A DNA stretch of 64,000 nt from Chloroflexota bacterium. Lineage in GTDB: Bacteria; Chloroflexota; Anaerolineae; Anaerolineales; Villigracilaceae. Both the position numbers and the translations under genes were made by a program. Location of the stretch: the NCBI GenBank assembly GCA_016223135.1, contig JACRPQ010000015.1, forward strand, positions 124,001 through 188,000, given 5' to 3'. Under the pieces are notes generated by a model. That model was not told the origin of the DNA. It saw only the letters and a program-made list of their open reading frames with translations, and ran no database searches. This document shows positions 51,169-61,322 of the stretch, one piece after another (position 1 is the first letter of the stretch; every line of letters begins with the position of its first letter).

Positions 51169-51231
51169 GCCGAAGATTGTACCTGTCCCGTCGGCGAATG
51201 CCAAGATACGCTTCTGCCCGTATGGTAGAAT
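51169..51231. promoter_or_regulatory. divergent pair of leaderless promoters
   Basis: Minus strand: TTGGCA (51199-51204), 17 bases, TACAAT (51176-51181); the start falls on the GTG at 51168. Plus strand: extended -10 TGG-TAGAAT (51223-51231), without a good -35; the start falls near 51238, three bases before the ATG at 51241. Neither gene has a Shine-Dalgarno site. Confidence 0.65.
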
Positions 51232-51240
51232 CAAATGGTT

Positions 51241-52245
51241 ATGGCTGTTCAAAAACTGGAAACACTGCCCCCGCCGCCAGGGGTGATTGGCTCGCTTCGC
51301 GCGGGCTTCGATGTTGTCGCCAACCGTGTGGCGCTCATCCTTCTCCCCTTGGGCTTGGACCTGTTCCTCTGGCTGGGTCCGCGGCTGAATATAAGCGCGT
51401 TGTTTGCTCCGTATGTTCGTCTGGTATTCGAGCAGGCACGGTTCAGTGTGGCAGAAGCCGACTTGGATCGCTTCAACCAATACCAGCTGCTGGTCACGAA
51501 GAGCCTGCAAGATTTCAATTTGCTGAGTCTGTTGTCCAAGTTGCAGTTGTTCCCCATCGGCATTTCGAGCCTCGCTGCGCAAACGCTTCCCCCAGATACT
51601 CCTTTCGGCGCGCCGTATGTCATCGTCCTTTCTTCGTTTTGGATTGTGCTGGGGTTGATGGCGGTGCTGATTCCGCTGGGATGGATCGGCGGCGGTGTGT
51701 ACTTCCGCCAGGTGGCGGTATCCGTTGTAGGCGGGGACGAAGCGGGCATCAGTGTGGCAAATGCTGTTTTGCAGAGTCTCCTGCTTTCAATTATCTGGCT
51801 GATTGGAATGGTCATCCTGTTCGTGCCGTTGACATTCGGGATTGGGCTGTTGGCGCTCGTCAGTCCGTCGCTGGCGAACTTTGCCATGTTCATCCTGATG
51901 TTTCTCTTCGTCTGGCTGATTGTGCCGTTGTTTTTCACGCCGCACGGGATTTTTGTCCGCAGGCAAAACGCCTTTCTCTCCATATACTCCAGCCTGCGGC
52001 TGAGCCGCTTCACTTTCCCGACGAGCGGGCTGTTCGTGCTGAGCGCCTTTCTCCTCTCCCGCGGCTTGGACTTGCTATGGAGCGCGCCCAAAAGCGATCA
52101 ATGGCTGACGCTGGTAGGCTTTGCCGGTCATGCCTTCATTACAACGGTCCTGCTGGCGGCAAGTTTCATTTACTATCGTGATATGACCGACTGGCTCAAA
52201 AACGCCTACGAGCGTTTTCGCCAATTGGGGCAGTCGTCTCCTTGA
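51241..52245 (+). CDS. multi-helix membrane protein, unknown function
   Basis: This protein of about 334 residues has a short cytoplasmic start (MAVQKLETLPPPPG) and six hydrophobic segments: one at about 28-48, a soluble part (about 60-130), then segments about 128-148, 183-203, 210-232, 262-280 and 295-315. It ends in a basic-charged helix (DWLKNAYERFRQLGQ). The ATG at 51241 fits the predicted transcription start; the in-frame ATG at 51235 lies ahead of it. It is divergent to the membrane protein gene and lies upstream of gyrB. No family recognised. Confidence 0.8.
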   Translation: MAVQKLETLPPPPGVIGSLRAGFDVVANRVALILLPLGLDLFLWLGPRLNISALFAPYVRLVFEQARFSVAEADLDRFNQYQLLVTKSLQDFNLLSLLSKLQLFPIGISSLAAQTLPPDTPFGAPYVIVLSSFWIVLGLMAVLIPLGWIGGGVYFRQVAVSVVGGDEAGISVANAVLQSLLLSIIWLIGMVILFVPLTFGIGLLALVSPSLANFAMFILMFLFVWLIVPLFFTPHGIFVRRQNAFLSIYSSLRLSRFTFPTSGLFVLSAFLLSRGLDLLWSAPKSDQWLTLVGFAGHAFITTVLLAASFIYYRDMTDWLKNAYERFRQLGQSSP

Positions 52246-52252
52246 ACGATGA

Positions 52253-54226
<1,974 letters not shown>

Positions 54227-54233
54227 CCTGCCC

Positions 54234-54270
54234 CGTCCCGAAGAGCCTGTTCTTCGGGACGTTTTCTTTG
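54234..54270 (+). terminator. gyrB terminator
   Basis: Eleven-base perfect stem CGTCCCGAAGA (54234-54244) with TCTTCGGGACG (54251-54261), loop of 6, followed by TTTTCTTTG. Confidence 0.88.
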
Positions 54271-54281
54271 CCTTTTGCTGT

Positions 54282-54305
54282 AGGGCGACATTAATGTCGC
54301 CCTAC
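54282..54305. repeat. R2-type inner palindrome
   Basis: GTAGGGCGACATTAATGTCGCCCTAC is an almost perfect palindrome and matches the inner arm of R2 copy B. It lies between gyrB and the sensor kinase. Confidence 0.65.
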
Positions 54306-54425
54306 AATGCCTGAAGAGATGTTCTTCTCCGCCTTTCTTCTTTGTTATGAAAGTACCATAGTTGCCGAGGGGGGATGTAGTGTAAAATTCCAAAACCGCT
54401 GTCCCATGCGGCAACCAGTGGAGCC

Positions 54426-57400
54426 ATGACATATCCATCCTCGTCACGTCGGAATATTTTGAGCCGCCTGTTGCAAATCATGGTGTTGCTCTATCAGTTT
54501 GTTGCTGTGGCGGTCTTTGCCGCCTCGCTCTACCTTGCCGGCGACTGGCTGAAGGTCCCCTTCCTGGGCGGCTTTTTCGAACATACCTTCATCCTCAACG
54601 GCTCGAACACCGTCGAGCCAGGCAAGACTTGGGCAATGTATGCACAGGGCTTTGCACTGGGCGACCAACTCCTCGCCGTGGACGGCGAGCCGGTCACGGA
54701 CGCGGCTCGGTTGAAGGCAATGCTTGGGGCTCACGCGCCCGGTGATCAGGTCACAGTGACGATGCGCCGGGCGGACGGAACGACGACAACCGTCCCCATT
54801 GTCCTCCAGCAACTTTCCCTCGCCGACCGCTACGCCTACTTCTATATCCCCGAATTTTTGGGGGTTGTCTTCCTCGTCGTCAGCCTGTGGGTGTTTGGTC
54901 TGCGCCGCACCGAACCCGTCGGGCGCGCCTTCTCAATCTTCACTTCATCTCTTGCCATCAGCACCTGCGCTCTGTTCGACATCTATACATCCCATCAACT
55001 TACTTATTTGTGGACGCTGGCGGTGGCATTGGCAGGCGGCTCATTGGTGGATTTGTCGCTGGGCTTTCCGCGCGAAGTGCTCTTTGCCGTGGGGCGTCCC
55101 TACCTGCGCTGGGCGGGGTATCTGGCGGGCTTTGTCTTGGCGCTCAACGCCTATCAGACTCTCTTCAACTTCCAAGAACCGACCGCTTACATTCCCGCCT
55201 GGCAGGTCATTTACGCATTTGTCGGCTTTGCCGCGTTTTTCTACTTTGGCATGTTGTTCTACCATGCCATCACTTCCCGCTCGCCGGTCGTCAAAAGCCA
55301 GGCGCGCGCCATTCTGGTAGGTTCCCTGCTTGCCTTCGGACCACTGGCGGCGTGGTTCATCTTTTCAGGCGAATCGTTCAATCCTTACCTGCTCCCGTTT
55401 CTCATCATCTTTCCGCTGGTCAACGGATATGTTGTTTTGCGTTTCCGCCTGCTCCGCACCGATTACTGGGTGCGCCGCGGCTTGGTCTATGCTCTGCTCA
55501 CGGTGTTGGTAGTGCTGGCATATGGATTGTTGGTCAGCGGCACGGCGCTCATCCTGCCCATGCCATCCGACAACCCTTATCTCATCGGCGGCTTGGTCTT
55601 TCTCATTGCGGTCACGCTCAACCCCCTGCGCCTTCGTCTGCAAAGCATGGTGGACAACATTTTCTTCCGCGGACAGCGTGCTTATGAAGAGCGCCTGCGC
55701 AGTTTCAGTCATGCCATCACCGCCGCCCTCGACCTTGCCTCCATCGCGCGCGTCATCCGCGAGCATGTGATGGAAACCCTCATGCCCGACCGTCTGCACA
55801 TCTTCATCTACGACGCGCTCAACGACCAATACGCCGCCCTGCCCGGCGACGACGGACGACCCACCAGCGACATTCGCTTTGCATCCAGCAGTTCTCTGGT
55901 TCAATACTTTCAAAAAGAGAGCATCCCCCTTTACCTCGACACCATCAACCCGCCTACGCTCCTCAAAGGCGATGAAGCGCGCCTTTCCCTGCTGGGAGCG
56001 CGTCTTTTCATCCGCCTGCAAAGCGAAGGGAGAACCATCGGCTGGCTTGCCGTGGGAGCGCCCCTCTCCGGTTCACCCTACACCCCTCAAGACCTCGATT
56101 ACCTCGAAAGCATCGCCAGCCAGGCATCGCTTGCCGTCGCCCGCGTGCAGACGGTCGCCAACCTCGAACGCCGCGTGCAGGAAATGAACGCCCTTTCCCT
56201 CGTCTCGCAGGGCGTCAACGTGACCCTCACTTTTGATGATGTCCTCGAACTAATCTTTGCCCAAACCTCCCGCATCCTGCCTTCCAATTACTTTCACATC
56301 TGCCTGTACGACAAAGCCGCCAAATACTACTATTACGCCTTCCGTGTGGACGACAACGAGCGCATGAAATCGCTCGAAAATCAACCGCTTCCCCCCAACT
56401 TCGGGCTGGGACAGGAAATCATCCGCAAAGGGCGCGCCATCATTACGCAGGACTATCGCCAGGAGTGTCAGATTCGCAGCATCACCCCCTCCACCGCAGG
56501 CATCTACGCCTGGATGGGTGTTCCCCTCAACTCCGAGGCCGAAACCATTGGCGCTCTCAGCGTGGGCAGTCACGATCCCACCGTCACCTACACCCGCGCC
56601 CAACTCGAACTCCTCCAATCCATCGCCGACCAGACCGTAGGCGCCATTGTCAAAGCGCGGCTGCTGCAGGAGACCGAACAGCGCGCGCATCAACTCGCCA
56701 CCCTCAACGAAATCACCCGTCAACTCACCTCCACCCTCGAACAGGAACCCCTGCTCCGCAACATCCTCGACAACGCCGTCAAGATTTTGAACTGCGAAGC
56801 CGGCACCCTCTTCCTGATGGACGAACAGACCGGCGAACTCATCTTCCGCGTCACCACTGGACCTGTGGCTGGCAACCTGCTCGGACAGCGCCTGCCCCCC
56901 GGAACCGGCGTGGCGGGCCGCGCCGCGCAAACGCGCGCTCCCGTCATCGAAAACGACGCGCAAAAATCATCCACCCGCTTCACCGCCACCGACCGTCAGA
57001 CCGGCTTTATCTCACGTTCCCTGCTCGCTGTCCCCATGCAAATCAAGGATCGCGTCCTCGGCGTCATCGAAGTCATCAACCGCCGCGACGGACTCCCCTT
57101 CATCGAAGACGACCAAAACATCCTCACTGCCTTTGCCGGGCAGGCGGCGGTCGCCATCGAAAACGCCCGCCTGCTCGCCCTCACCGACCAGGAACTCGCC
57201 GCCCGCGTCGAGGAACTTCAGGTCATGGGGCGCATCGTCCGCGAACTGAACGCCAGCCTCGACGTGGACCGTGCCATGCGCACCACCCTCGAATGGGCAA
57301 TGCGCCAGTCCAACGCCGAAGCCGGGCTGATTGGCATGATCGAAGGGAATCGCATCCGCCTCATGGCGCAGGAAGGCTACGAAGGCATCTTCACTGATCC

Positions 57401-58403
57401 GTCCAACGGTCACCTCCCCCTGGACATGCCCACCATCCAATCTGCCCTCGCCAGCGGACAGCCCAGCCAGGTCTCCCTCGTTGCCACAGGCGAAAAAGGA
57501 CTCCTGCCTGCCGCCCACACCCAAATCATCGTCCCCATTCGCCGTGAAACCGAAGTCATCGGTCTGCTCCTGCTCGAAAGCATGAGCGACTCTCAGGAAA
57601 ACCTGGCGTTCCTCAACCGCCTGAGCGACAACGCCGCCATCGCCATCTACAATGCCCAACTCTACGCCGAGGTTCAACGCGCCAACGACGCCAAGAGCGA
57701 CTTCGTCTCCTTCGTGGCGCACGAACTCAAAAACCCCATGACCTCCATCAAAGGCTACACTGAGCTGCTCGCCGGCGGGGCGGTGGGACCCATCAACGAA
57801 ATGCAGAGCAACTTCCTGCACACCATCCGCTCCAACGTCGAGCGTATGTCGGTGCTGGTCTCGGACCTCAACGACAACGCCAAAATCGAAGCCGGGCGTT
57901 TGCGCCTCGACTTCAAAGCCGTCAACCTCCGTGACGTGGTTGAAGATGTCCTGCGCTCCACCCGCCGCCAGATTGAAGATAAAAAACAAACCGTGGAACT
58001 GCATCTCGCCGACCCGCTGCCTCAGGTCTGGGCGGATCCGGTGCGCGTGGGTCAGGTGCTTACCAACCTCGTCAGCAACGCCCACAAATACACCCCCGAA
58101 GGCGGACATATCCTCATCGGCGCGCAGGAAGCGGAAAACCAGTGGGACCCCGAAGGCGCGCGCAGGGTTGTCCACCTGTGGGTCAAAGACAACGGCATCG
58201 GCATCAGCATCGAAGATCAGGCACGCATCTTCCAAAAATTCTTCCGCTCCGACGACTCCAAAGCCCGCGAAGCCCCCGGCACAGGGCTGGGCTTGAACAT
58301 CACCAAGAGCCTGGTCGAAATGCAGGGCGGGCGCATCTGGTTCGAGAGCGAATTCCGCCGCGGCACCACCTTCCATTTCACTGTGCCGGTTGCCGAAGGA
58401 TAA
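54426..58403 (+). CDS. multi-GAF sensor histidine kinase with PDZ-like domain
   Basis: This 1325-residue protein has a signal anchor (about 17-37), a PDZ-like extracytoplasmic domain (about 68-125, GFALGDQLLAVDGEPV), then several membrane helices (about 140-405). On the cytoplasmic side are four GAF-like domains (about 425-585, 590-750, 765-915, 925-1075). The kinase core has the H-box FVAHELKNPMTSIKGY with His1099, and the ATP site DPVRVGQVLTNLVSNAHKYTPEG, DNGIGIS and GTGLGLNITKSLVEMQGG. It should autophosphorylate in response to a ligand or redox cue; no response regulator is adjacent. The next gene, FIST, starts 4 bases after the stop. Confidence 0.9.
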   Translation: MTYPSSSRRNILSRLLQIMVLLYQFVAVAVFAASLYLAGDWLKVPFLGGFFEHTFILNGSNTVEPGKTWAMYAQGFALGDQLLAVDGEPVTDAARLKAMLGAHAPGDQVTVTMRRADGTTTTVPIVLQQLSLADRYAYFYIPEFLGVVFLVVSLWVFGLRRTEPVGRAFSIFTSSLAISTCALFDIYTSHQLTYLWTLAVALAGGSLVDLSLGFPREVLFAVGRPYLRWAGYLAGFVLALNAYQTLFNFQEPTAYIPAWQVIYAFVGFAAFFYFGMLFYHAITSRSPVVKSQARAILVGSLLAFGPLAAWFIFSGESFNPYLLPFLIIFPLVNGYVVLRFRLLRTDYWVRRGLVYALLTVLVVLAYGLLVSGTALILPMPSDNPYLIGGLVFLIAVTLNPLRLRLQSMVDNIFFRGQRAYEERLRSFSHAITAALDLASIARVIREHVMETLMPDRLHIFIYDALNDQYAALPGDDGRPTSDIRFASSSSLVQYFQKESIPLYLDTINPPTLLKGDEARLSLLGARLFIRLQSEGRTIGWLAVGAPLSGSPYTPQDLDYLESIASQASLAVARVQTVANLERRVQEMNALSLVSQGVNVTLTFDDVLELIFAQTSRILPSNYFHICLYDKAAKYYYYAFRVDDNERMKSLENQPLPPNFGLGQEIIRKGRAIITQDYRQECQIRSITPSTAGIYAWMGVPLNSEAETIGALSVGSHDPTVTYTRAQLELLQSIADQTVGAIVKARLLQETEQRAHQLATLNEITRQLTSTLEQEPLLRNILDNAVKILNCEAGTLFLMDEQTGELIFRVTTGPVAGNLLGQRLPPGTGVAGRAAQTRAPVIENDAQKSSTRFTATDRQTGFISRSLLAVPMQIKDRVLGVIEVINRRDGLPFIEDDQNILTAFAGQAAVAIENARLLALTDQELAARVEELQVMGRIVRELNASLDVDRAMRTTLEWAMRQSNAEAGLIGMIEGNRIRLMAQEGYEGIFTDPSNGHLPLDMPTIQSALASGQPSQVSLVATGEKGLLPAAHTQIIVPIRRETEVIGLLLLESMSDSQENLAFLNRLSDNAAIAIYNAQLYAEVQRANDAKSDFVSFVAHELKNPMTSIKGYTELLAGGAVGPINEMQSNFLHTIRSNVERMSVLVSDLNDNAKIEAGRLRLDFKAVNLRDVVEDVLRSTRRQIEDKKQTVELHLADPLPQVWADPVRVGQVLTNLVSNAHKYTPEGGHILIGAQEAENQWDPEGARRVVHLWVKDNGIGISIEDQARIFQKFFRSDDSKAREAPGTGLGLNITKSLVEMQGGRIWFESEFRRGTTFHFTVPVAEG

Positions 58404-58407
58404 TCCC

Positions 58408-59565
58408 ATGCCCCTCAAAGCTGCCATTGGATATGCCCAAGCATTGAACGGACGCGAAGCCGGCTTGCAGGCGACCCATCACGCCCTCAACAACCTTGGT
58501 TCCGCCACACCCCGCCTCGGCTTTGTCATTGCCTCCCATCAGTACCATGCGCGCGATGTCATCAACGGCGTTGCCAGCCTGCTGGGCGACACGCCCCTCA
58601 TCGGCTTGAGCAGCCCGACGGGTTTTTCGCACCGAGGCTTGCATCCCAACACCGTCATCGTAGCGCTCATGAACGGCGAATTCCAGGCAGAGACCCTGTG
58701 GCTGCCCGGCTTCGCACAAAGCGGACGCAGCGCCGGCGCCCAATTGGCGAAACAACTTTCCGAGAAGGAAGACACAAACTCCGCCATCTTCTTTGCCGAC
58801 GGCTTCAACGGCGACGCCGACCAGTTGTGCGCTGCACTCCCCGCCGGACTGCCCCTCGCCGGCGCGCTTTCCTCCGGCGACCTGCACACCGGTCACTCCT
58901 ACCAATTGGCTGGTTCACAGAGCGGCAACGGCGCTCTCGCCGCCGCCATCCTGCACGGACCTCTGCGGGTGGGCATCGGCTACGCCCATGGCTGGAACCC
59001 GGTGGGCAGTCACTTTCGCGTCACACGTTCGCGCGGTTTCTGGCTCCGCACGCTGGATGGACGCCCCGCATCCGAAACCTACGCCCAACTCTTCGGGCAT
59101 CCCGCCCGCGAATGGGCGTTCCCTCCGCTCAGCCATCTGGCGCGGCTCTACCCCCTCGGCATCGAACAGGGCGACCAACAACTGCTCGTCCGCGCCCCCA
59201 TCCGCGTGGAGGCAGACGGCAGTTTTCGCATGAACGCCCCCGTGCGCGACGGTGCAGAAGCCTACCTGCTGGTCGGCAACCGCGAATCCTGCGAAAAAGC
59301 CGCCCAGCAAGCCGCCCAACAAGCGCTTCAGGCGCTCAACGGCGGCAAACCCGCCTTTGCCCTGGTCCTGGTGGATATTGCCTGGGACATGCTCCTCAAA
59401 TCGCACCCCGGTTCCGAAATCGCCGCCCTGCAAGACATCCTCGGCAAAGATGTTCCCATAGCAGGCGCCTATACCCTCGGACAAATCGTCCCCGGCAAAG
59501 ACACTGCCCCCCCGCAATTGCTGAACCAGCATATCGTGGTGGCGGCGTTTGCCGAGCCCGAATAA
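58408..59565 (+). CDS. FIST domain protein
   Basis: This protein of about 385 residues has the N-terminal FIST domain (about 30-210; RLGFVIASHQYHARDVINGVASLLGDTPLIGLSSPTGFSHRG, TNSAIFFADGFNGDADQLCAALPAGLPLAGALSSGD) and the C-terminal FIST_C half (about 215-385, GWNPVGSHFRVTRS and DIAWDMLLKSHPGSEIAALQDILGKDVPIAGAYTLGQIVPG). FIST proteins are proposed to bind small ligands and to signal to kinases. A GAAGGA site before the ATG at 58408 sets the start (a TTG at 58390 lies in the kinase gene). Coupled to the kinase, it is probably its sensory partner. Confidence 0.88.
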   Translation: MPLKAAIGYAQALNGREAGLQATHHALNNLGSATPRLGFVIASHQYHARDVINGVASLLGDTPLIGLSSPTGFSHRGLHPNTVIVALMNGEFQAETLWLPGFAQSGRSAGAQLAKQLSEKEDTNSAIFFADGFNGDADQLCAALPAGLPLAGALSSGDLHTGHSYQLAGSQSGNGALAAAILHGPLRVGIGYAHGWNPVGSHFRVTRSRGFWLRTLDGRPASETYAQLFGHPAREWAFPPLSHLARLYPLGIEQGDQQLLVRAPIRVEADGSFRMNAPVRDGAEAYLLVGNRESCEKAAQQAAQQALQALNGGKPAFALVLVDIAWDMLLKSHPGSEIAALQDILGKDVPIAGAYTLGQIVPGKDTAPPQLLNQHIVVAAFAEPE

Positions 59566-59580
59566 CCTTTTCCGCTTCAC

Positions 59581-59608
59581 GACCCTCCTCGCGGAGGGTC
59601 TTTTTCTT
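59581..59608 (+). terminator. terminator of the kinase-FIST operon
   Basis: Eight-base perfect stem GACCCTCC (59581-59588) with GGAGGGTC (59593-59600), loop TCGC, followed by TTTTTCTTC. Confidence 0.9.
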
Positions 59609-59617
59609 CAATCTGAC

Positions 59618-59640
59618 TATAATCACTCATGGACAAGGAG
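59618..59640 (+). promoter_or_regulatory. promoter and ribosome site of the next lipoprotein gene
   Basis: TATAAT (59618-59623), with the -35 region taken up by the terminator. AAGGAG (59635-59640) lies 6 bases before the ATG at 59647 and fixes that start. Confidence 0.55.
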
Positions 59641-59646
59641 CGTCCG

Positions 59647-60330
59647 ATGAAAACCCTCCTCCCCCTTTTGACCCTTTCCCTCCTGCTCGCGGCTTGCCAG
59701 GCAGAAGTCTCCACGCTTCCCACCCCGACCCAGCCTGCTCCACTTCTCCCAAGCCTTTCCCCCGCTGAGGCATCTCCCACTCTCCCCGCGCCAGTTGTCA
59801 CCCCCACCCCCACCGTGACCTCTCTCCCCATCTCCGCGGGAGCCATCTGCACCGACCCGGCGGTTCTCGTGCTGATAGACTCCCTCAAAGCCGCCATCCT
59901 CAACGCCGACGGCGAACTGCTCCGCTCGCTCATCAGTCCGCGCGGTTTGGAAGTGCGCTACTACCGCAACGGGAATGTCGTCACCTACACCCCCTATCAG
60001 GCGGGCTTCCTTTTTGAAACCACCTATGAGGCAAACTGGGGAAATGACCCCGCCAGCGGACTCGAAAAGCGCGGCTCATTCCACGATATCGTCGTTCCGT
60101 CCCTGACTGAATTGTTCAACCAGCCTTACACCCTGCACTGCAACGAACTCAAACATGGCGGCGCCAGTTACGAAGTAACCTGGCTTTACGAGGGAGATTT
60201 CTACGCCATCCACTTCCCCGGCACAGAACAAAACGGCTACCTCGACTGGCGCACGTGGGCGGCGGGAGTGGAATACAGCGGCGGCAAACCGCTCCTCTAT
60301 GCGCTCGTGCAATATTTTTGGGAGCCGTGA
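59647..60330 (+). CDS. lipoprotein, unknown function
   Basis: This protein of about 227 residues has a lipoprotein signal (lipobox LAAC at about 15), a Thr/Pro/Ser spacer (about 20-65, TPTQPAPLL to PTPTVTSLP) and a folded C-terminal domain (about 70-227; ICTDPAVLVLIDSLKAAILNADGELLRSLISPRGLEVRYYRNG, YLDWRTWAAGVEYSGGKPLLYALVQYFWEP). No catalytic motif is seen. It stands alone. I do not recognise a family. Confidence 0.75.
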   Translation: MKTLLPLLTLSLLLAACQAEVSTLPTPTQPAPLLPSLSPAEASPTLPAPVVTPTPTVTSLPISAGAICTDPAVLVLIDSLKAAILNADGELLRSLISPRGLEVRYYRNGNVVTYTPYQAGFLFETTYEANWGNDPASGLEKRGSFHDIVVPSLTELFNQPYTLHCNELKHGGASYEVTWLYEGDFYAIHFPGTEQNGYLDWRTWAAGVEYSGGKPLLYALVQYFWEP

Positions 60331-60344
60331 CCGAACGTGATTAA

Positions 60345-60447
60345 CCTCAATTTGGAATAAGACCTTTGAACGGTCCCGAAGGCTTTTGAGACAGCGCTTT
60401 CGAGGGCAAAATCAGCCTTCGGGACGGTTATCCTGAACTGACATTGA
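60345..60447. repeat. hairpin element R1, third copy
   Basis: GAATAAG / TTATCC and GGTCCCGAAGGC / GCCTTCGGGACG arms follow the pattern of the copies at 11116-11217 and 30648-30750, with more changes. It fills the gap between a lipoprotein gene and the lipB stop. Confidence 0.8.
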
Positions 60448-61176
60448 TTATGCAAACACGGCGCGAAACGCCCGCACAACCTCCGCTTTGACCTGTTCCA
60501 TCGAGGGCGGCTCGGCGAATAGATCTGCCAGGGACACAATAGGCTCATCCTGCAGCCCGCAGGCGATGATACCGTCCCAGTAGGTCATGTCGGGGTTGAC
60601 GTTCAACGCAAAACCGTGGCGTGAAATTCCGCGCGCATCCACCTTCACGCCAATCGCCGCGATTTTGGCGGGCTTTTTGCGGTCTTGCGGAGAACAACGC
60701 CAACAGCGTGAATGCACGTCCGCCTGCACCCACACGCCGGTCAAACCGGGGCGCTGACCTGCCGCAACGCCGAGGTGTGCCAGCGCGATAATGAGCGCGT
60801 TTTCCAACTTGCGAATGTAACCAACATAATCGGCTTGAGGGATTCTCCCATCACCCCTTTGCCCCTCTCCCATCGAGAGAGGGATTGGGGTAAGGGGAAC
60901 TAGCGGATACCCCACCAACTGACCCGGCCCGTGATAGGTCACATCGCCGCCGCGGTCCACCCAATGGATGGCGATGCCCTTTTCGCGAAGCTGCGCCTCA
61001 CCCCACAGCAGATTCTCCTGTTTTCCGCGCCGCCCAAACGTGTACACATGCGGATGTTCCAGCAAAAGCAGGGTGGGAGGGCGCCTTCCCTCGGCAATCT
61101 CCGCCGCGTATTGTTCCTGCAGCTTCCAGGCGGTTTCGTATTCAATGAGTCCCAAATCGAGAACTTGTAAGGTCAT
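60448..61176 (-). CDS. lipB: octanoyl-[acyl-carrier-protein] transferase LipB
   Basis: Moves octanoyl from ACP to lipoyl domains, the first step of lipoate synthesis. The 242-residue protein has the N-terminal HPHVYTFGRRG region, GGDVTYHGPGQLVGYPLV, the catalytic Lys171 (KIAAIGVKV) and Cys206 (GIIACGL). Two stretches are not typical: residues about 93-113 (TPIPLSMGEGQRGDGRIP), translated from a palindromic repeat, and about 151-168 (QADVHSRCWRCSPQDRKK). Both are in loops, so the enzyme is probably active. No lipA is next to it. Confidence 0.9.
   Translation of the reverse strand: MTLQVLDLGLIEYETAWKLQEQYAAEIAEGRRPPTLLLLEHPHVYTFGRRGKQENLLWGEAQLREKGIAIHWVDRGGDVTYHGPGQLVGYPLVPLTPIPLSMGEGQRGDGRIPQADYVGYIRKLENALIIALAHLGVAAGQRPGLTGVWVQADVHSRCWRCSPQDRKKPAKIAAIGVKVDARGISRHGFALNVNPDMTYWDGIIACGLQDEPIVSLADLFAEPPSMEQVKAEVVRAFRAVFA
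60840..60903. repeat. palindromic repeat read in frame inside lipB
   Basis: CCCTCTCTCGATGGGAGAGGG, with flanking CCCTTACCCC and GGGGTGATGGG, matches the widespread CCCCTCTCCC-GGGAGAGGGG repeat type. It is translated as residues about 93-113 of LipB. Confidence 0.8.
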
Positions 61177-61186
61177 AGTGGGGAGG

Positions 61187-61322
61187 CTGATAGTCGTAAG
61201 TCAAAGAGACTAATAGTCAGTAGTCGAAGAGTCTGATAGTTGACAGTTGAATAGTTCAAGATGCTGATGTCTTTCATGCGGCTATGAGACTATCAGACTA
61301 CAAGGCTATCAGACTATAAGAC
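61187..61322. repeat. heptamer array between the DprE1-like gene and lipB
   Basis: GATAGTC, TAGTCAG, TAGTCGA, TCTGATA and TATCAGA-type units run over about 130 bases on both sides of a short CTTTCATGCGGCT. The stop codon of the DprE1-like gene (TAG, 61314-61316) lies inside the array. Confidence 0.85.

Noticed and set aside
51169-51582. N-terminal extension of the minus-strand membrane protein
   Set aside because: It overlaps the divergent plus-strand gene and lies beyond the predicted promoter.
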